This document shows positions 41,247 through 49,362 of a stretch of 52,961 nt of DNA, one piece after another. This stretch comes from DAOUVR01 sp034430535 (GTDB lineage: Bacteria > Chloroflexota > Dehalococcoidia > E44-bin15). Under the pieces are notes generated by a model. It was given only the letters and a program-made list of their open reading frames with translations. It was not told the origin of the DNA and did not search any database. Each line of letters begins with the position of its first letter. Position 1 is the stretch's first letter. The stretch covers positions 1 to 52,961 of the forward strand of contig CAYUCL010000011.1 in the NCBI GenBank assembly GCA_964443325.1, given 5' to 3'. The position numbers and the translations under genes were made by a program.

Positions 41247-41966
41247 TTAGTCATGATTGGTTATCGCCTGGTCGCCTGCCAGAGATCTAAAAGTTGCTTC
41301 TCCGGCATGAACAGTGAGAGAACGGGGCCGGCTCCATCTGGCATTGTTTTTGGGCGGCACGTAGTCTTTCATCTGGTCGAGACGCCCGAGTTGCTTGAGT
41401 CGGTCGTAGATGAGCTGCCATCCGCAATCCCGGGTCCTGTCCACCTCGCACTTCCCGTTCTTTGCCCCGCCACAGGGCCCGTTGAGCAGGCTCTTGGCGC
41501 AGAGTGTCACTGGACAGAGCCCGCCAGTGTACTCAACAATGCATTCACCGCAGAGGGAGCAATATTCAGTGATATAATCATCGGTTACGGTCTCGCCACC
41601 GAAAACAGTATCGCATCCTGGGTGAACCATTCCGCCATCGGTAGCATCCATTACTGTATGGAAACCCTGGCCACACGCAAGGACCAGGAAGGAATCTGCT
41701 TCTTTAACTTGGTCGCCGTATTGCTCTTGAAGCACTTTTTTCGTGTTCGAAAGCTTACACAGCGAGATGCCGGGTGGCTGTGGCACGCACCACCCTATTA
41801 TATTCACTCCTCTTGCTTTCAGCCGATTTGCCATTTCTTCGGTCTCGGGTATTCCTCCAGAGTGACACTTGGCGGCGCAGTTGTCGCATCCCACGACAAA
41901 TATTTTTTCTCCTGGCCTGAAATTGCCTACAATCTCCTCAATTGGCTTTTGAATTGTTGCGTGCAT
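41247..41966 (-). CDS. metV: MetV, zinc/iron-sulfur partner of MetF
   Basis: A 239-residue protein of the methylene-THF reductase C-terminal domain family. Cys-rich signatures are visible: GCDNCAAKCHSGG, EYCSLCGEC, CPVTLCAKSLLNGPCGG and GKCEVD. In acetogens MetV forms a complex with MetF and carries zinc or an iron-sulfur cluster that passes electrons to its flavin. ATG at 41966 follows AGGAGGTAGTT; a TTG one codon earlier is less likely. No RnfC-type or HdrA subunit is adjacent, so the electron donor is open. Confidence 0.92.
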   Translation of the reverse strand: MHATIQKPIEEIVGNFRPGEKIFVVGCDNCAAKCHSGGIPETEEMANRLKARGVNIIGWCVPQPPGISLCKLSNTKKVLQEQYGDQVKEADSFLVLACGQGFHTVMDATDGGMVHPGCDTVFGGETVTDDYITEYCSLCGECIVEYTGGLCPVTLCAKSLLNGPCGGAKNGKCEVDRTRDCGWQLIYDRLKQLGRLDQMKDYVPPKNNARWSRPRSLTVHAGEATFRSLAGDQAITNHD

Positions 41967-42007
41967 CAACTACCTCCTATTTTGCTGACTTGCCATACAT
42001 AATATGC

Positions 42008-42028
42008 GACCGCCTTTGAAAGGCGGTC
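42008..42028. terminator. Perfect hairpin between metV and NifX-like gene
   Basis: GACCGCCTTT and AAAGGCGGTC flank a single G, so a 9-bp stem with a three-base loop. It separates the MetVF unit from the NifX/FmdB/MinD unit on the minus strand. No T run. Confidence 0.5.
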
Positions 42029-42129
42029 CACGCGTCTTCCATGTACCGTTCACTGAGTTATCCGATTGTGAAGCTCTATCAGAAGATGTATAAAGTGCTC
42101 CATAATAGGTTTTAGTAAGTAGAACGTGC

Positions 42130-42468
42130 CTAATGGTCGCAGAAGTTTTCACCTGTTTCCAGCGCACCTTGCATATGGTTCAGGACTATCTGCTCGGGGT
42201 CATCTCCCAGAGCGCCGATTATGACCTCGATGCGGTTCTCCATGAATAATGCCTGGGCTCGAGAACCCATGCCACCGGCTATGACAGCGGAGGCGCCTTC
42301 TTCCGCCAGCCACACTGGTAGTAACCCCGGTTCATGCCCCGGCGAAGCTACAAGCTCCTTGCGCACGATCGTTTTTCTCTCTACATCGATATCGATCAAA
42401 GCAAAGTGCTCACAATGGCCAAAGTGCGCCGCCAGCTTGCCATTGCTTATGGGTATAGCGTATCTCAT
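42130..42468 (-). CDS. NifX-like iron-sulfur cofactor-binding protein, third copy
   Basis: A 112-residue member of the dinitrogenase cofactor-binding family: MRYAIPISNGKLAAHFGHCEHF with the HFGHC segment, and GGMGSRAQALF in the second half. The ATG at 42468 follows AAGGAGGACT; an open frame extends 20 codons upstream without family resemblance. It is the last gene of a minus-strand set (MinD-type ATPase, FmdB, FmdB, NifX), a smaller version of the locus at 5381-7286. The Cys/His content near the N-terminus (HFGHCEH) could bind a cluster or metal. Confidence 0.87.
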   Translation of the reverse strand: MRYAIPISNGKLAAHFGHCEHFALIDIDVERKTIVRKELVASPGHEPGLLPVWLAEEGASAVIAGGMGSRAQALFMENRIEVIIGALGDDPEQIVLNHMQGALETGENFCDH

Positions 42469-42481
42469 AATAAGTCCTCCT

Positions 42482-42718
42482 TCATTCTCTGTAACAGGTG
42501 TCCCCTGTGGAGTACAGAGGGGTTTCACAGCGCTCCGCCCTGCCGCAGCAGGTTTTACCCGGCGCTGGGGCTTCCACTCTTATCATACTAGGGGCAGCGA
42601 TAAGCCTCTCAATGTTCTCGCTGCCGCAGCCAGGACAATAGATGGAGTGATTGTCTGCGCCACGAAGAAGTATCTCCGATACTTCGCCGCATTCGTTGCA
42701 TTTAATGTCGTATACTGG
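42482..42718 (-). CDS. FmdB-type zinc-ribbon protein with extra Cys tail
   Basis: A 78-residue protein starting from GTG (VPVYDIKCNECGEVSE) after AAAGGGAG. Knuckles CNEC and CPGC form the zinc ribbon. The tail adds KTCCGRAERCE and a late Cys, giving an additional Cys cluster not typical of the family. FmdB-type proteins were named as putative regulators; their real function is unclear. It ends 13 bases before the NifX-like start and follows a second FmdB-type gene. Confidence 0.8.
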   Translation of the reverse strand, partial: PVYDIKCNECGEVSEILLRGADNHSIYCPGCGSENIERLIAAPSMIRVEAPAPGKTCCGRAERCETPLYSTGDTCYRE

Positions 42719-42782
42719 CACTTCTCCCTTTCCTCCATCCAACCAGTGTCAGATGAGGCCACCGGCCCCACAGTTACACGCT

Positions 42783-42965
42783 TCAGGTTGGGCTGCTTGG
42801 TGCGCAAGCCGCGCTGGAAGAGCCAGTGGCAAAGATAGATAAGACCCGCCGAGCGTTCTCGGCGCCGCATTTGAGGCATCTTGTGTCGCTATCGCTATCG
42901 GCTATACTTCGACGGAGCTCAAACTTCTCGCCGCACTTTGCGCATTCGTACTCATAGATTGGCAT
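42783..42965 (-). CDS. FmdB-type zinc-ribbon protein
   Basis: A 60-residue protein with the standard pattern MPIYEYECAKCGEKFELRRSI, then CLKCG. Both knuckles are complete. The Ser/Ala-rich end (GSSSAACAPSSPT) is usual. GAAGGG lies ten bases before the ATG. It follows the MinD-type ATPase gene by 15 bases. Its sequence is the closest match in the window to the dead gene at 5992-6156. Confidence 0.85.
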   Translation of the reverse strand: MPIYEYECAKCGEKFELRRSIADSDSDTRCLKCGAENARRVLSIFATGSSSAACAPSSPT

Positions 42966-42980
42966 AGCTTATCAACCCTT

Positions 42981-43841
42981 CTACCCTTCCAGCGCCTGGG
43001 CAATGCGCTGCCACAACGCTTCTATCTCGCGAGTAACCTTGCCCTCGGAGTACTCTACCACTGGCATCCCCTGGACCAAAGCCTCGGTGACTGCGTTGTC
43101 AAGGGGAATCTTGGACACTACCGCCACACCCTGGTTGAGGCAATACTGTTCAATCTGGTGGGTGTTTTCCTCGTTTATATCGTATTTATTGATGCAAACC
43201 AGAGCGGGGATACCAAAGTGAGAGCAGACACCGAGGACTCGCTCAAGGTCGTGTATCCCGGATAGGGTAGGCTCAGTCACTATAAGAGCAAGGTTTGCCC
43301 CAGACAGAGATGAGATGACCGGGCAACCGATGCCTGGAGGCCCATCGGTGATAATGTATGCCAGTCCGTTTTTCTCAGCGATGAGCTTGGCATTCTGTCT
43401 CACCAGCGCCACCAGTTTCCCCGAGTTTTCCTCAGTGATCCCTAGCCTTGCATGGATAAGGGGACCGTAGCGTGTTTCCGAAATGAACCAGTGACCGGAG
43501 AGGCATTCCTTCATGGTGACGGCCTCAGCCGGACAAACGTGGTAGCAAAAGGCGCAGCCCTCACAGGAAATAGGGTCGACTTTGAAATCTCTAATAGCGT
43601 CGAAGCGGCATACCTGTTCGCAGAGGCCGCACTGAGTGCACTTTTTCTCGTCGATCGCGGCAACCTGCCCACTCCAGAAGTCGTTTCCCTCCTTGACCGT
43701 CGGACTCAGCAACAGGTGAAGGTCGGCAGCGTCAACATCGCAGTCGGCCAGTGCCTTGTTCTTAGCGACAACAGCGAAGGAACCTACAATGCTTGTTTTC
43801 CCAGTTCCACCCTTGCCGCTTAAGACGACGACCTCTTTCAA
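42981..43841 (-). CDS. MinD-superfamily ATPase with inserted 2[4Fe-4S] ferredoxin, second copy
   Basis: A 286-residue relative of the protein at 6447-7286. Walker A is GKGGTGKT at residues 9-16, with SDCDVDA-type switch I after it. The ferredoxin insert has CTQCGLCEQVC and CEGCAFCYHVC; switch II is TDGPPGIGCPV. Probably an ATP-driven carrier of iron-sulfur clusters or electrons. Start is TTG, with GGAGAAG upstream. First gene of the NifX/FmdB set. Confidence 0.9.
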   Translation of the reverse strand: MKEVVVLSGKGGTGKTSIVGSFAVVAKNKALADCDVDAADLHLLLSPTVKEGNDFWSGQVAAIDEKKCTQCGLCEQVCRFDAIRDFKVDPISCEGCAFCYHVCPAEAVTMKECLSGHWFISETRYGPLIHARLGITEENSGKLVALVRQNAKLIAEKNGLAYIITDGPPGIGCPVISSLSGANLALIVTEPTLSGIHDLERVLGVCSHFGIPALVCINKYDINEENTHQIEQYCLNQGVAVVSKIPLDNAVTEALVQGMPVVEYSEGKVTREIEALWQRIAQALEG

Positions 43842-44367
43842 CTAACCGCTTCTCCATCAAGTAAGTTTGATCTTTGGCGTGGCATCAGGCTCTCCTCTGT
43901 GCTGTTTGCAGAATTACAGCGGTACCGGCTTCGCCAAGATCGGCGAAGGTGGATGGGTACTGTGCTTAGCTTACTGCAAGTGGGGCATATCTGAGGAGGC
44001 CCAGCTATCATGGCCTTTAAAGGCATATCCATTTAGTTATCTGCAAACAATGGTGACACATGCTCACCAAATATGGTTTATTGTCGTATTCTCATAATTA
44101 TGATAACATGGACAGGACTGTCCCGTCAAGAACTGTCTTCGACCTCAAAACAGCGACTGAAAATTAAAACCTTTACACTAAATTGCACTTTTTAAAGCTA
44201 ATCGCTATTCTGGGGAACGAGGTTGTTTATTAACATTGCCTTATGCATTTACACCTAATGCAGAGCGACCCTTTAGGGTCGCCTTATGATGGCGAGGCTG
44301 AAGCCTCGTGCTACGGTGTTAAACTATATCCATAATCACTTTTTTAGGACTGCAATTGGAGGGAGAA
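43842..44367. other. Non-coding gap with two-hairpin repeat
   Basis: Divergent gap of about 525 bases. Contains copy B of the two-hairpin repeat (44225-44314). No gene found; promoters for the diverging genes must lie here but I see no confident match. Confidence 0.4.
44225..44314. repeat. Two-hairpin intergenic repeat, copy B
   Basis: Same layout as 17911-17998. Hairpin 1 is GCGACCC/GGGTCGC with a TTTA loop; hairpin 2 is GCGAGGCT/AGCCTCG-T-GC, followed by GCTAC. The block TTTATTAAC...TGCATTTACACCTAATG precedes it. Confidence 0.8.
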
Positions 44368-45009
44368 ATGAGAATTACCATTGTCTACGACAATGAGGTA
44401 AGGGAAAAGGGACTGAGGGCAGACTGGGGGTTTTCATGCCTCATAGAAAGTCCAGAGATGCCCCAGATCCTGTTCGATACCGGCGCCAGCGGTTCCATAT
44501 TGCTCCAAAATATGAAGCAATTGGAACTTGACCCGAATGCTATTGACATAATTGTTATCTCACATGCCCATGGTGACCATACCGGCGGCCTTTCTTACAT
44601 CCTGGAGGAAAATGACCATGCTGAGATATATGTTCCGGCATCGGTTACCGCAACGATACCAGGGAGGAAGATAACCAGGGTGAGAGAATCCATTCAAATC
44701 TGTGAAAATGTGTTTACCACTGGTGAGCTTAAAGGCATAGAGCAGTCTCTTTGTCTAGATACCGATAAAGGAGTTGTTGTGATAGCAGGGTGCTCTCATC
44801 CTGGAGTGGGCGAGATCATCGATGCCGCTTCACGATACGGGAAGGTCGATGGTATTCTCGGCGGCTTCCACGGTTTTCGCCAGTTTGAGCGACTGAACGG
44901 CCTATCGCTGGTAAGCCCCTGTCATTGCACCCAGTATAAGAAGGAGATAAAGCGCCTTTTCCCCGAGCAATGCGTTGAGTGTGGAGCTGGGCTGGTTCTC
45001 GATATGTAA
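44368..45009 (+). CDS. Metallo-beta-lactamase-fold hydrolase, second copy
   Basis: A 213-residue paralogue of the enzyme at 12022-12852 with the same motif positions, H66-x-H68-x-D70-H71 (SHAHGDHTGG). It also has GCSHPG and a C-terminal CHCTQ and CVECGAG that add Cys. It is about 60 residues shorter, missing the central insertion. The ATG at 44368 follows GGAGGGAGA. Convergent with the ferredoxin-type gene and close to the MinD/NifX set. Substrate unknown; a small phosphate or lactone-type compound is usual for the fold. Confidence 0.87.
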   Translation: MRITIVYDNEVREKGLRADWGFSCLIESPEMPQILFDTGASGSILLQNMKQLELDPNAIDIIVISHAHGDHTGGLSYILEENDHAEIYVPASVTATIPGRKITRVRESIQICENVFTTGELKGIEQSLCLDTDKGVVVIAGCSHPGVGEIIDAASRYGKVDGILGGFHGFRQFERLNGLSLVSPCHCTQYKKEIKRLFPEQCVECGAGLVLDM

Positions 45010-45036
45010 AAATAGTGTATAGTTCTCTCCAGCCAC

Positions 45037-45426
45037 TTATAGTGCTTCTTTTTCCCTCTGAGTTCGTTTGGCGGTGCGGTGTTGGTCCTTAAGGGTGAGG
45101 GCGCCGGAGGGACAGGCAATAACGCATTCGCCACAGCTCTGGCACGTATAATCAGCAATCGGCTCATCGCCGAGTATAAACTCTTTGATTAGCCTTTCGG
45201 CTATTGCTGGATTGACATGGGCGTAGCAAATTGGGGGATACCCTGGCTTGGTTATGGTAACATTTCGCTCGGAGTAGCAATGACCCATACAGCCAACCTC
45301 GATTATGGGGCAATCAAGATTACGCTTTTTGACCTCGTACCTCAGTGTCTTAAGCACTTCCATAGCCCCGGCCGCCCGGCCGCAGGTGGCTGTACCCACC
45401 ATAATCACTGCTTTGCCATTGTCCAA
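45037..45426 (-). CDS. Orphan NuoE/NuoF-N-type [2Fe-2S] plus [4Fe-4S] protein
   Basis: A 129-residue protein. The first 85 residues are a thioredoxin-like ferredoxin as found at the N-terminus of NuoF-type hydrogenase and formate dehydrogenase subunits: GTATCGRAAGAM and VGCMGHCYSE (C15, C46, C50, with a further ligand uncertain). The end carries one [4Fe-4S] motif (C95, C98, C101, C105). Normally this domain is fused to the FMN/NADH-binding part, which is missing here. It may be an electron adaptor. The start is TTG and the ribosome site is not clear; GTG or ATG a few codons on are alternatives. Confidence 0.82.
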   Translation of the reverse strand: MDNGKAVIMVGTATCGRAAGAMEVLKTLRYEVKKRNLDCPIIEVGCMGHCYSERNVTITKPGYPPICYAHVNPAIAERLIKEFILGDEPIADYTCQSCGECVIACPSGALTLKDQHRTAKRTQREKEAL

Positions 45427-45798
45427 TAATTCTCTCCAGTTGGACTTAGCACGGTCCTATATGTCTCGAAAGGCCGAGACTATGTTCGTCAGTTCGGCCG
45501 CTCAAGTTCCTCAGAATGACATGGGGTTGCTCCGTTTCACAATTCATGTGGTTGCCTTTGTAAGGCGCTTACACAAAAAATAGGGTAGCCTGCAGCATCT
45601 GCTGTAGGCCTGGTTGGAGCCCTTCCACTGAAGGGCTCCAACCTACCTCTGTACTGAAGCTCTCGCCAAAGGCAAGAGGGCAGGTCCCTGTGGACTCTCC
45701 CTCGCTAATAAAACATTAGAATTGGCGCTGTCGACATGTTATACTTATGGTTGTGAGAGCGATTAAGGCTCAAATTCTTGAGCGAAGCGAGGAAATAG
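45427..45798. repeat. Gap with stacked hairpin repeats
   Basis: No gene. GCCTGCAGCA/TGCTGTAGGC at 45588-45609 and a perfect 14-bp stem GGTTGGAGCCCTTC/GAAGGGCTCCAACC at 45612-45643 stand side by side. The second shares its core with the hairpin at 17218-17255. Confidence 0.65.
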
Positions 45799-46386
45799 GT
45801 GAGAGGTTACAGAGGTTATAGTTTGAACTCCCTGTGGCTCATAATCGGCATAAACATTGTCATATACATAGTTACTCTGATAAATCCAAGCCTGGTGTAT
45901 GATTACCTTGGCTTGAGGCCGGCCGAATTGGCCTCTGAGCCGTGGACCATACTCACCACCATGTTTGTACATGCCGGCATATTTCATGTCATGTTCAACA
46001 TGCTAACCTTGTTTTTCTTTGGAAGCTATCTGGGTAGGCTGGTTGGGGAGGAAAGGTTTCTCATTGTATATTTCGCCGGAGGTCTTTTAGGTAGTGCCTT
46101 CTATATCCTGTACGCCTTCTTAGTGGGCTCCACCTACACCATGGTAGTTGGAGCATCGGGAGCTGTCTTCGCCCTTGGCGGGGCGCTGGCGGTGATGGTG
46201 CCCAGGACAAAGGTTTTTGTGTTTCCCATCCCTGTTCCTATCCCTCTTTGGATCGCTATTATCGGTGGGTTCCTAGTAATCTCCTTCTTTCCAGGCATAG
46301 CATGGCAGGCCCACCTGGGAGGCCTTTTCCTGGGCTTGTTAGCGGGCTTCTATTTCAAGAAGCAAAGGAAGGTCTACTGGCTATAG
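45799..46386 (+). CDS. Rhomboid-family intramembrane serine protease
   Basis: A 195-residue protein with six membrane helices. The catalytic dyad is S120 in GASGAVF and H172 in AHLGG; the HxxxN-type segment H58-AGIFH63-VMFN67 of helix 2 is also present. It cleaves membrane proteins within the bilayer. It lacks extra cytoplasmic domains. Start GTG has GAGG six bases upstream. No substrate candidate is apparent nearby. Confidence 0.92.
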   Translation: MRGYRGYSLNSLWLIIGINIVIYIVTLINPSLVYDYLGLRPAELASEPWTILTTMFVHAGIFHVMFNMLTLFFFGSYLGRLVGEERFLIVYFAGGLLGSAFYILYAFLVGSTYTMVVGASGAVFALGGALAVMVPRTKVFVFPIPVPIPLWIAIIGGFLVISFFPGIAWQAHLGGLFLGLLAGFYFKKQRKVYWL

Positions 46387-46467
46387 ATTTGCATTGAGTA
46401 CTCTGAACCTTGCTTCTAACTCGTGTCAAGAATAGAAAAGGCACTTTCAGTTAGGATAATTAGGCTG

Positions 46468-46556
46468 TTTAATAACCTTTACTTCTGTATTTATACTTAA
46501 TGGGGCGCTAACCTTTAGGAGCGCATTCTCACAGCGAGGCTAAAGCCTCGCGCTAC
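46468..46556. repeat. Two-hairpin intergenic repeat, copy C
   Basis: Same layout as 17911-17998 and 44225-44314. Hairpin 1 is GCGCT...CCT/AGG...AGCGC; hairpin 2 is GCGAGGCT/AGCCTCGC followed by GCTAC. The TTTAATAAC...GTATTTATACTTAATG block precedes it. Confidence 0.8.
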
Positions 46557-46626
46557 TATTGTTGTGGTCTCCCGTTAGGCGTAGATAAGAGTAGGTGCTG
46601 AGATAGCTAGGGAAGGAGGCTAACAA

Positions 46627-47067
46627 ATGAGCGATAATGCTGATGCCGAGCTTGTTGCTCCGTGCGGGCTATACTGCGGTGGTTGTCCCGTCTTCAGGGC
46701 TAGTTCGGATAGCGCTCTGGCCGAGAGGGTATCTCAAACTCTGGGTCTTCCGCTGGAGCAAGTGAAGTGCCTTGGGTGTAGAGCAGAGAAGGGTCACATA
46801 GGTATTATGGGTGAGCCGGTGTGCCCCACCTACACCTGCGTAGAAGAAAAAGGGCTGCAGTTTTGCTATCAGTGCGATAAATTCCCCTGCCTTAAGCTGG
46901 CGCCCTGCGCCGACAAAGCGCAGATGCTGCCTCACAACACCAAGGTATATAACCTTGTGCTGCTGCAAAGGCTGGGATTGGAGGAATGGCTGCGAGGGGC
47001 ACCGCAGCTCTGGAGGCAGTACTTTAGTGGGAAAAAGGAGCGCGGCGGTGACGAGCTAACGGTTTGA
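46627..47067 (+). CDS. DUF3795 Cys-rich protein
   Basis: A 146-residue protein of the DUF3795 family. It opens with VAPCGLYCGGCPVF and continues with KCLGCRAEKG, CPTYTC and CYQCDKFPC, about twelve Cys in all, probably binding zinc or iron-sulfur clusters. The function of the family is unknown. GGAAGGAGGC precedes the ATG. It stands alone after the repeat. Confidence 0.88.
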   Translation: MSDNADAELVAPCGLYCGGCPVFRASSDSALAERVSQTLGLPLEQVKCLGCRAEKGHIGIMGEPVCPTYTCVEEKGLQFCYQCDKFPCLKLAPCADKAQMLPHNTKVYNLVLLQRLGLEEWLRGAPQLWRQYFSGKKERGGDELTV

Positions 47068-47118
47068 TCGACACCTAATGGGAAAGAGATACAAGCCGTT
47101 TTCTAACTTCTGTTTGCA

Positions 47119-47385
47119 TTAACTCCGTTCCTTGATTTTCCCCTCGAATTCCGGGAAATAACGTTTGATGACTTTCAGATCGAATTTAGAGAGGATAGAC
47201 TCTTTGCGTTCTCTCTCTAATAGGAATTCAAAAGACCTTTTTACCAGTTCTTCTTTGGTCATATTACCCTGGGTCAAATCTCGATAGTAGTCATCATCGA
47301 GAGTGACGGTATGTTCTGTTTTGCCACCTCTTTCCTCTACGGTTACCGCAAATTCATTTGAGTTTGTCTTTCTAACCTCAATCAC
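47119..47385 (-). CDS. Hypothetical protein
   Basis: An 88-residue soluble protein with an N-terminal beta hairpin (EVRKTNSNEFAVTVEERGG) and a helical C-terminal half rich in Lys, Glu and Arg. I recognise no family. The GTG at 47385 has AAAAAAGGAG seven bases upstream; the frame stays open 31 codons further and overlaps the methyltransferase gene, but without a ribosome site. It is downstream of the methyltransferase on the same strand and probably co-transcribed. Confidence 0.65.
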   Translation of the reverse strand: MIEVRKTNSNEFAVTVEERGGKTEHTVTLDDDYYRDLTQGNMTKEELVKRSFEFLLERERKESILSKFDLKVIKRYFPEFEGKIKERS

Positions 47386-47458
47386 TGTTAGCTCCTTTTT
47401 TAGAAAATGATAGTGGTAGCACCTAGCTCTTCCGCTAACTCCTGGATTTTTACCTTCT

Positions 47459-48280
47459 TCACCATGGTTTAATCGCACTCATGATCAACCAATAGCGCTT
47501 CGCATGGTGGCATTCAACATTGTTTAGCCCAGCCTGCTTGAAAAGCGACTCCAAATCATCCGAACGGAAGAAATTAGTTCCTACCTGTTGGTAGTACCAG
47601 TCTACAAATTTCTTTGACAACTGTCCTGGTATCCAATTTCTCAAAGAGGCGGCCATAAAGCGTCCACCTGGTTTGAGCACGCGGCGGACTTCCATAATAA
47701 CTCTTAAAAGATCGGAGATGGAGAAATGATGAATTGTGGTGCCGCAAATAACTGCATCGAACTCATTATCTGGAAATGGGAGATCAAATGCATTGCCATG
47801 AATAAACAGGAGATTCTCAATCTCTTCAGCCCGTGCCTGCCAACTCGCATAATTCAACATCGGGACTGATAGGTCCAATCCCACCACGATTCCGCTATTC
47901 AGCCTTTTGCTAAAGGGGCGCGAGTAGATTCCCGAACCGCAACCGAGATCCAGCAGGATTTCATCGCCTTCGAGTTTAGCCGCTTGTGTGACCATCTCAT
48001 ATTCTTTGTCAAACGAGATTCCTGAGACAAGATTGAAGCCAGGGCCTTTGCGGAACCATTGACTTTCGTAAATTTCGATAAATGGTTCCCATTCCATAAT
48101 GGCTTGCGTGAGGCTTCGTCGGCGTGAGTATGCGGGGAAGAGATCAATCACCCCGTCCTTCACCGGAAAAGAGGCGCTGCAGTCGGCACAATGAACCTCA
48201 CTGCTGGTGGCCGATTCCAGAGCCAGTTGACCTATTTTGCAGGTCGGGCACAAGACCCTTAATCGGCTGAGCGTGTGCAT
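47459..48280 (-). CDS. SAM methyltransferase with N-terminal zinc finger
   Basis: A 273-residue protein. The N-terminus has a C4 zinc site (C11, C14, C31, C34) of the Trm112/RlmA type. The Rossmann methyltransferase follows: LLDLGCGSGIYS near residue 109, VGLDLS, and RRVLKPGGRFMAAS. The combination is typical of small-molecule or menaquinone-type methyltransferases; the substrate is not known. AAAGGAG lies ten bases before the ATG. Followed by a small hypothetical gene. Confidence 0.87.
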   Translation of the reverse strand: MHTLSRLRVLCPTCKIGQLALESATSSEVHCADCSASFPVKDGVIDLFPAYSRRRSLTQAIMEWEPFIEIYESQWFRKGPGFNLVSGISFDKEYEMVTQAAKLEGDEILLDLGCGSGIYSRPFSKRLNSGIVVGLDLSVPMLNYASWQARAEEIENLLFIHGNAFDLPFPDNEFDAVICGTTIHHFSISDLLRVIMEVRRVLKPGGRFMAASLRNWIPGQLSKKFVDWYYQQVGTNFFRSDDLESLFKQAGLNNVECHHAKRYWLIMSAIKPW

Positions 48281-48669
48281 GCTGTGAGAACTCCTTTCAT
48301 CCTGATAAAGAAGATGGTCCTGTCTTTCAACCTTTTTGACTTCATAACGTTCGGCAACTTTGTTTTACTACTATAATATGTCATAATCCCGTTCTCAAGA
48401 GATTATTCTACCAACAAACACAATCCCTTTCTAAACAGACTTTTTCACCCATAAATACTATCCCCCTTTGAAAAGGGGGATTTAGGGGGATTTCAGACTA
48501 TAACTCTTTGCATAATCCCCCTTCCCCCCTTTAAGAAAGGGGATGAGACGCGCGATTTATAAAAGGTGGGAAAGACGTGGGTAGGAGGGCTGTTCTGCTT
48601 TTCTACTATTTTGAATATAGCAGGAGAGGCTGATAGATTCAGCCTCTCCTGTAGTACAATGGAACCTTC
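48281..48669. repeat. C-rich inverted-repeat element, copy C
   Basis: No gene. The unit TCCCCCTTT-n-AAAGGGGG-n-AGGGGGATT is at 48461-48492 and an inverted copy at 48514-48543. Nearby TCTCAAGAGATT and CTAAACAGACTTTTTCACC segments resemble the leading block of copy B. Confidence 0.75.
48621..48651. terminator. Perfect 13-bp hairpin
   Basis: CAGGAGAGGCTGA pairs with TCAGCCTCTCCTG around a TAGAT loop, just past the end of the NuoG-like gene. A strong stem without a T run on the minus strand. Confidence 0.6.
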
Positions 48670-49278
48670 TTACTTTTGACCAATGAGTGCCTTAGGCTTG
48701 GGTAATACCGCCGTCCCATTCAGGCTGATGGAGCCGAGGGGACAGGCTATCATACAATCACCACAACCGAAACAGGCTTCAGTATCAACTTCGTAGTAGG
48801 AAATGTCATCTTCCCTTATTAGGGTTATAGCTTTCATCCCCATTCCTCTTGGGTCGCTGCAGGCCCGCTCGCACATTCCACAAAGAATGCATTCTTCCTC
48901 CTCCAATTCGCCTTCTGGTGCGGTGATACCCAGTTCTTGCGCTAACTCCTGGATTACTTTTACCTTAGAGCATCTGGCCAGATGCTTGCGGACTATTTCT
49001 CTGCGTCGCTCCTTGACCCCCTCCGAATTGGTGTATACTGTCATTCCGTCTTTTGCTGCGGTGATGCAAGCCAGAGAAAACCTGGACTTGCCAGCTTCGA
49101 CTACTTCGACGGTACAAACCCGGCAGGCTCGAGCTGGTTTGAGGCCTTCCATCGAAGCGGACTCATTATGGCATAGTGTTGGTATTTTACCTACACCGGG
49201 CACATGTCTGGCCGCCGCCAGTATAGTTGAACCATCCTGGGCTCTAACCTCTACATCATCGATTGTCAAATTTAACAT
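48670..49278 (-). CDS. NuoG/HoxU-like iron-sulfur protein
   Basis: A 202-residue protein that matches the N-terminal part of complex I subunit NuoG and of hydrogenase subunit HoxU. The [2Fe-2S] ligands are C36, C52, C55 and C71; the first spacing is four residues longer than usual. Two [4Fe-4S] sites follow: C130, C133, C136, C140 and C169, C172, C175, C179. The HxxxC cluster ligands between them are not obvious, though H99 and C103 are near. It likely shuttles electrons for a formate dehydrogenase, hydrogenase or CoA-linked oxidoreductase coded elsewhere. GGAGGG precedes the ATG. Confidence 0.9.
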   Translation of the reverse strand: MLNLTIDDVEVRAQDGSTILAAARHVPGVGKIPTLCHNESASMEGLKPARACRVCTVEVVEAGKSRFSLACITAAKDGMTVYTNSEGVKERRREIVRKHLARCSKVKVIQELAQELGITAPEGELEEEECILCGMCERACSDPRGMGMKAITLIREDDISYYEVDTEACFGCGDCMIACPLGSISLNGTAVLPKPKALIGQK

Positions 49279-49362
49279 TTATCCCTCCGTATTCTTAGTT
49301 TTGATTTATCTAGGGTCGGCCTAGTACAAAGTCATCCTACTTATGTCAGTTTTCCCTTGTCG

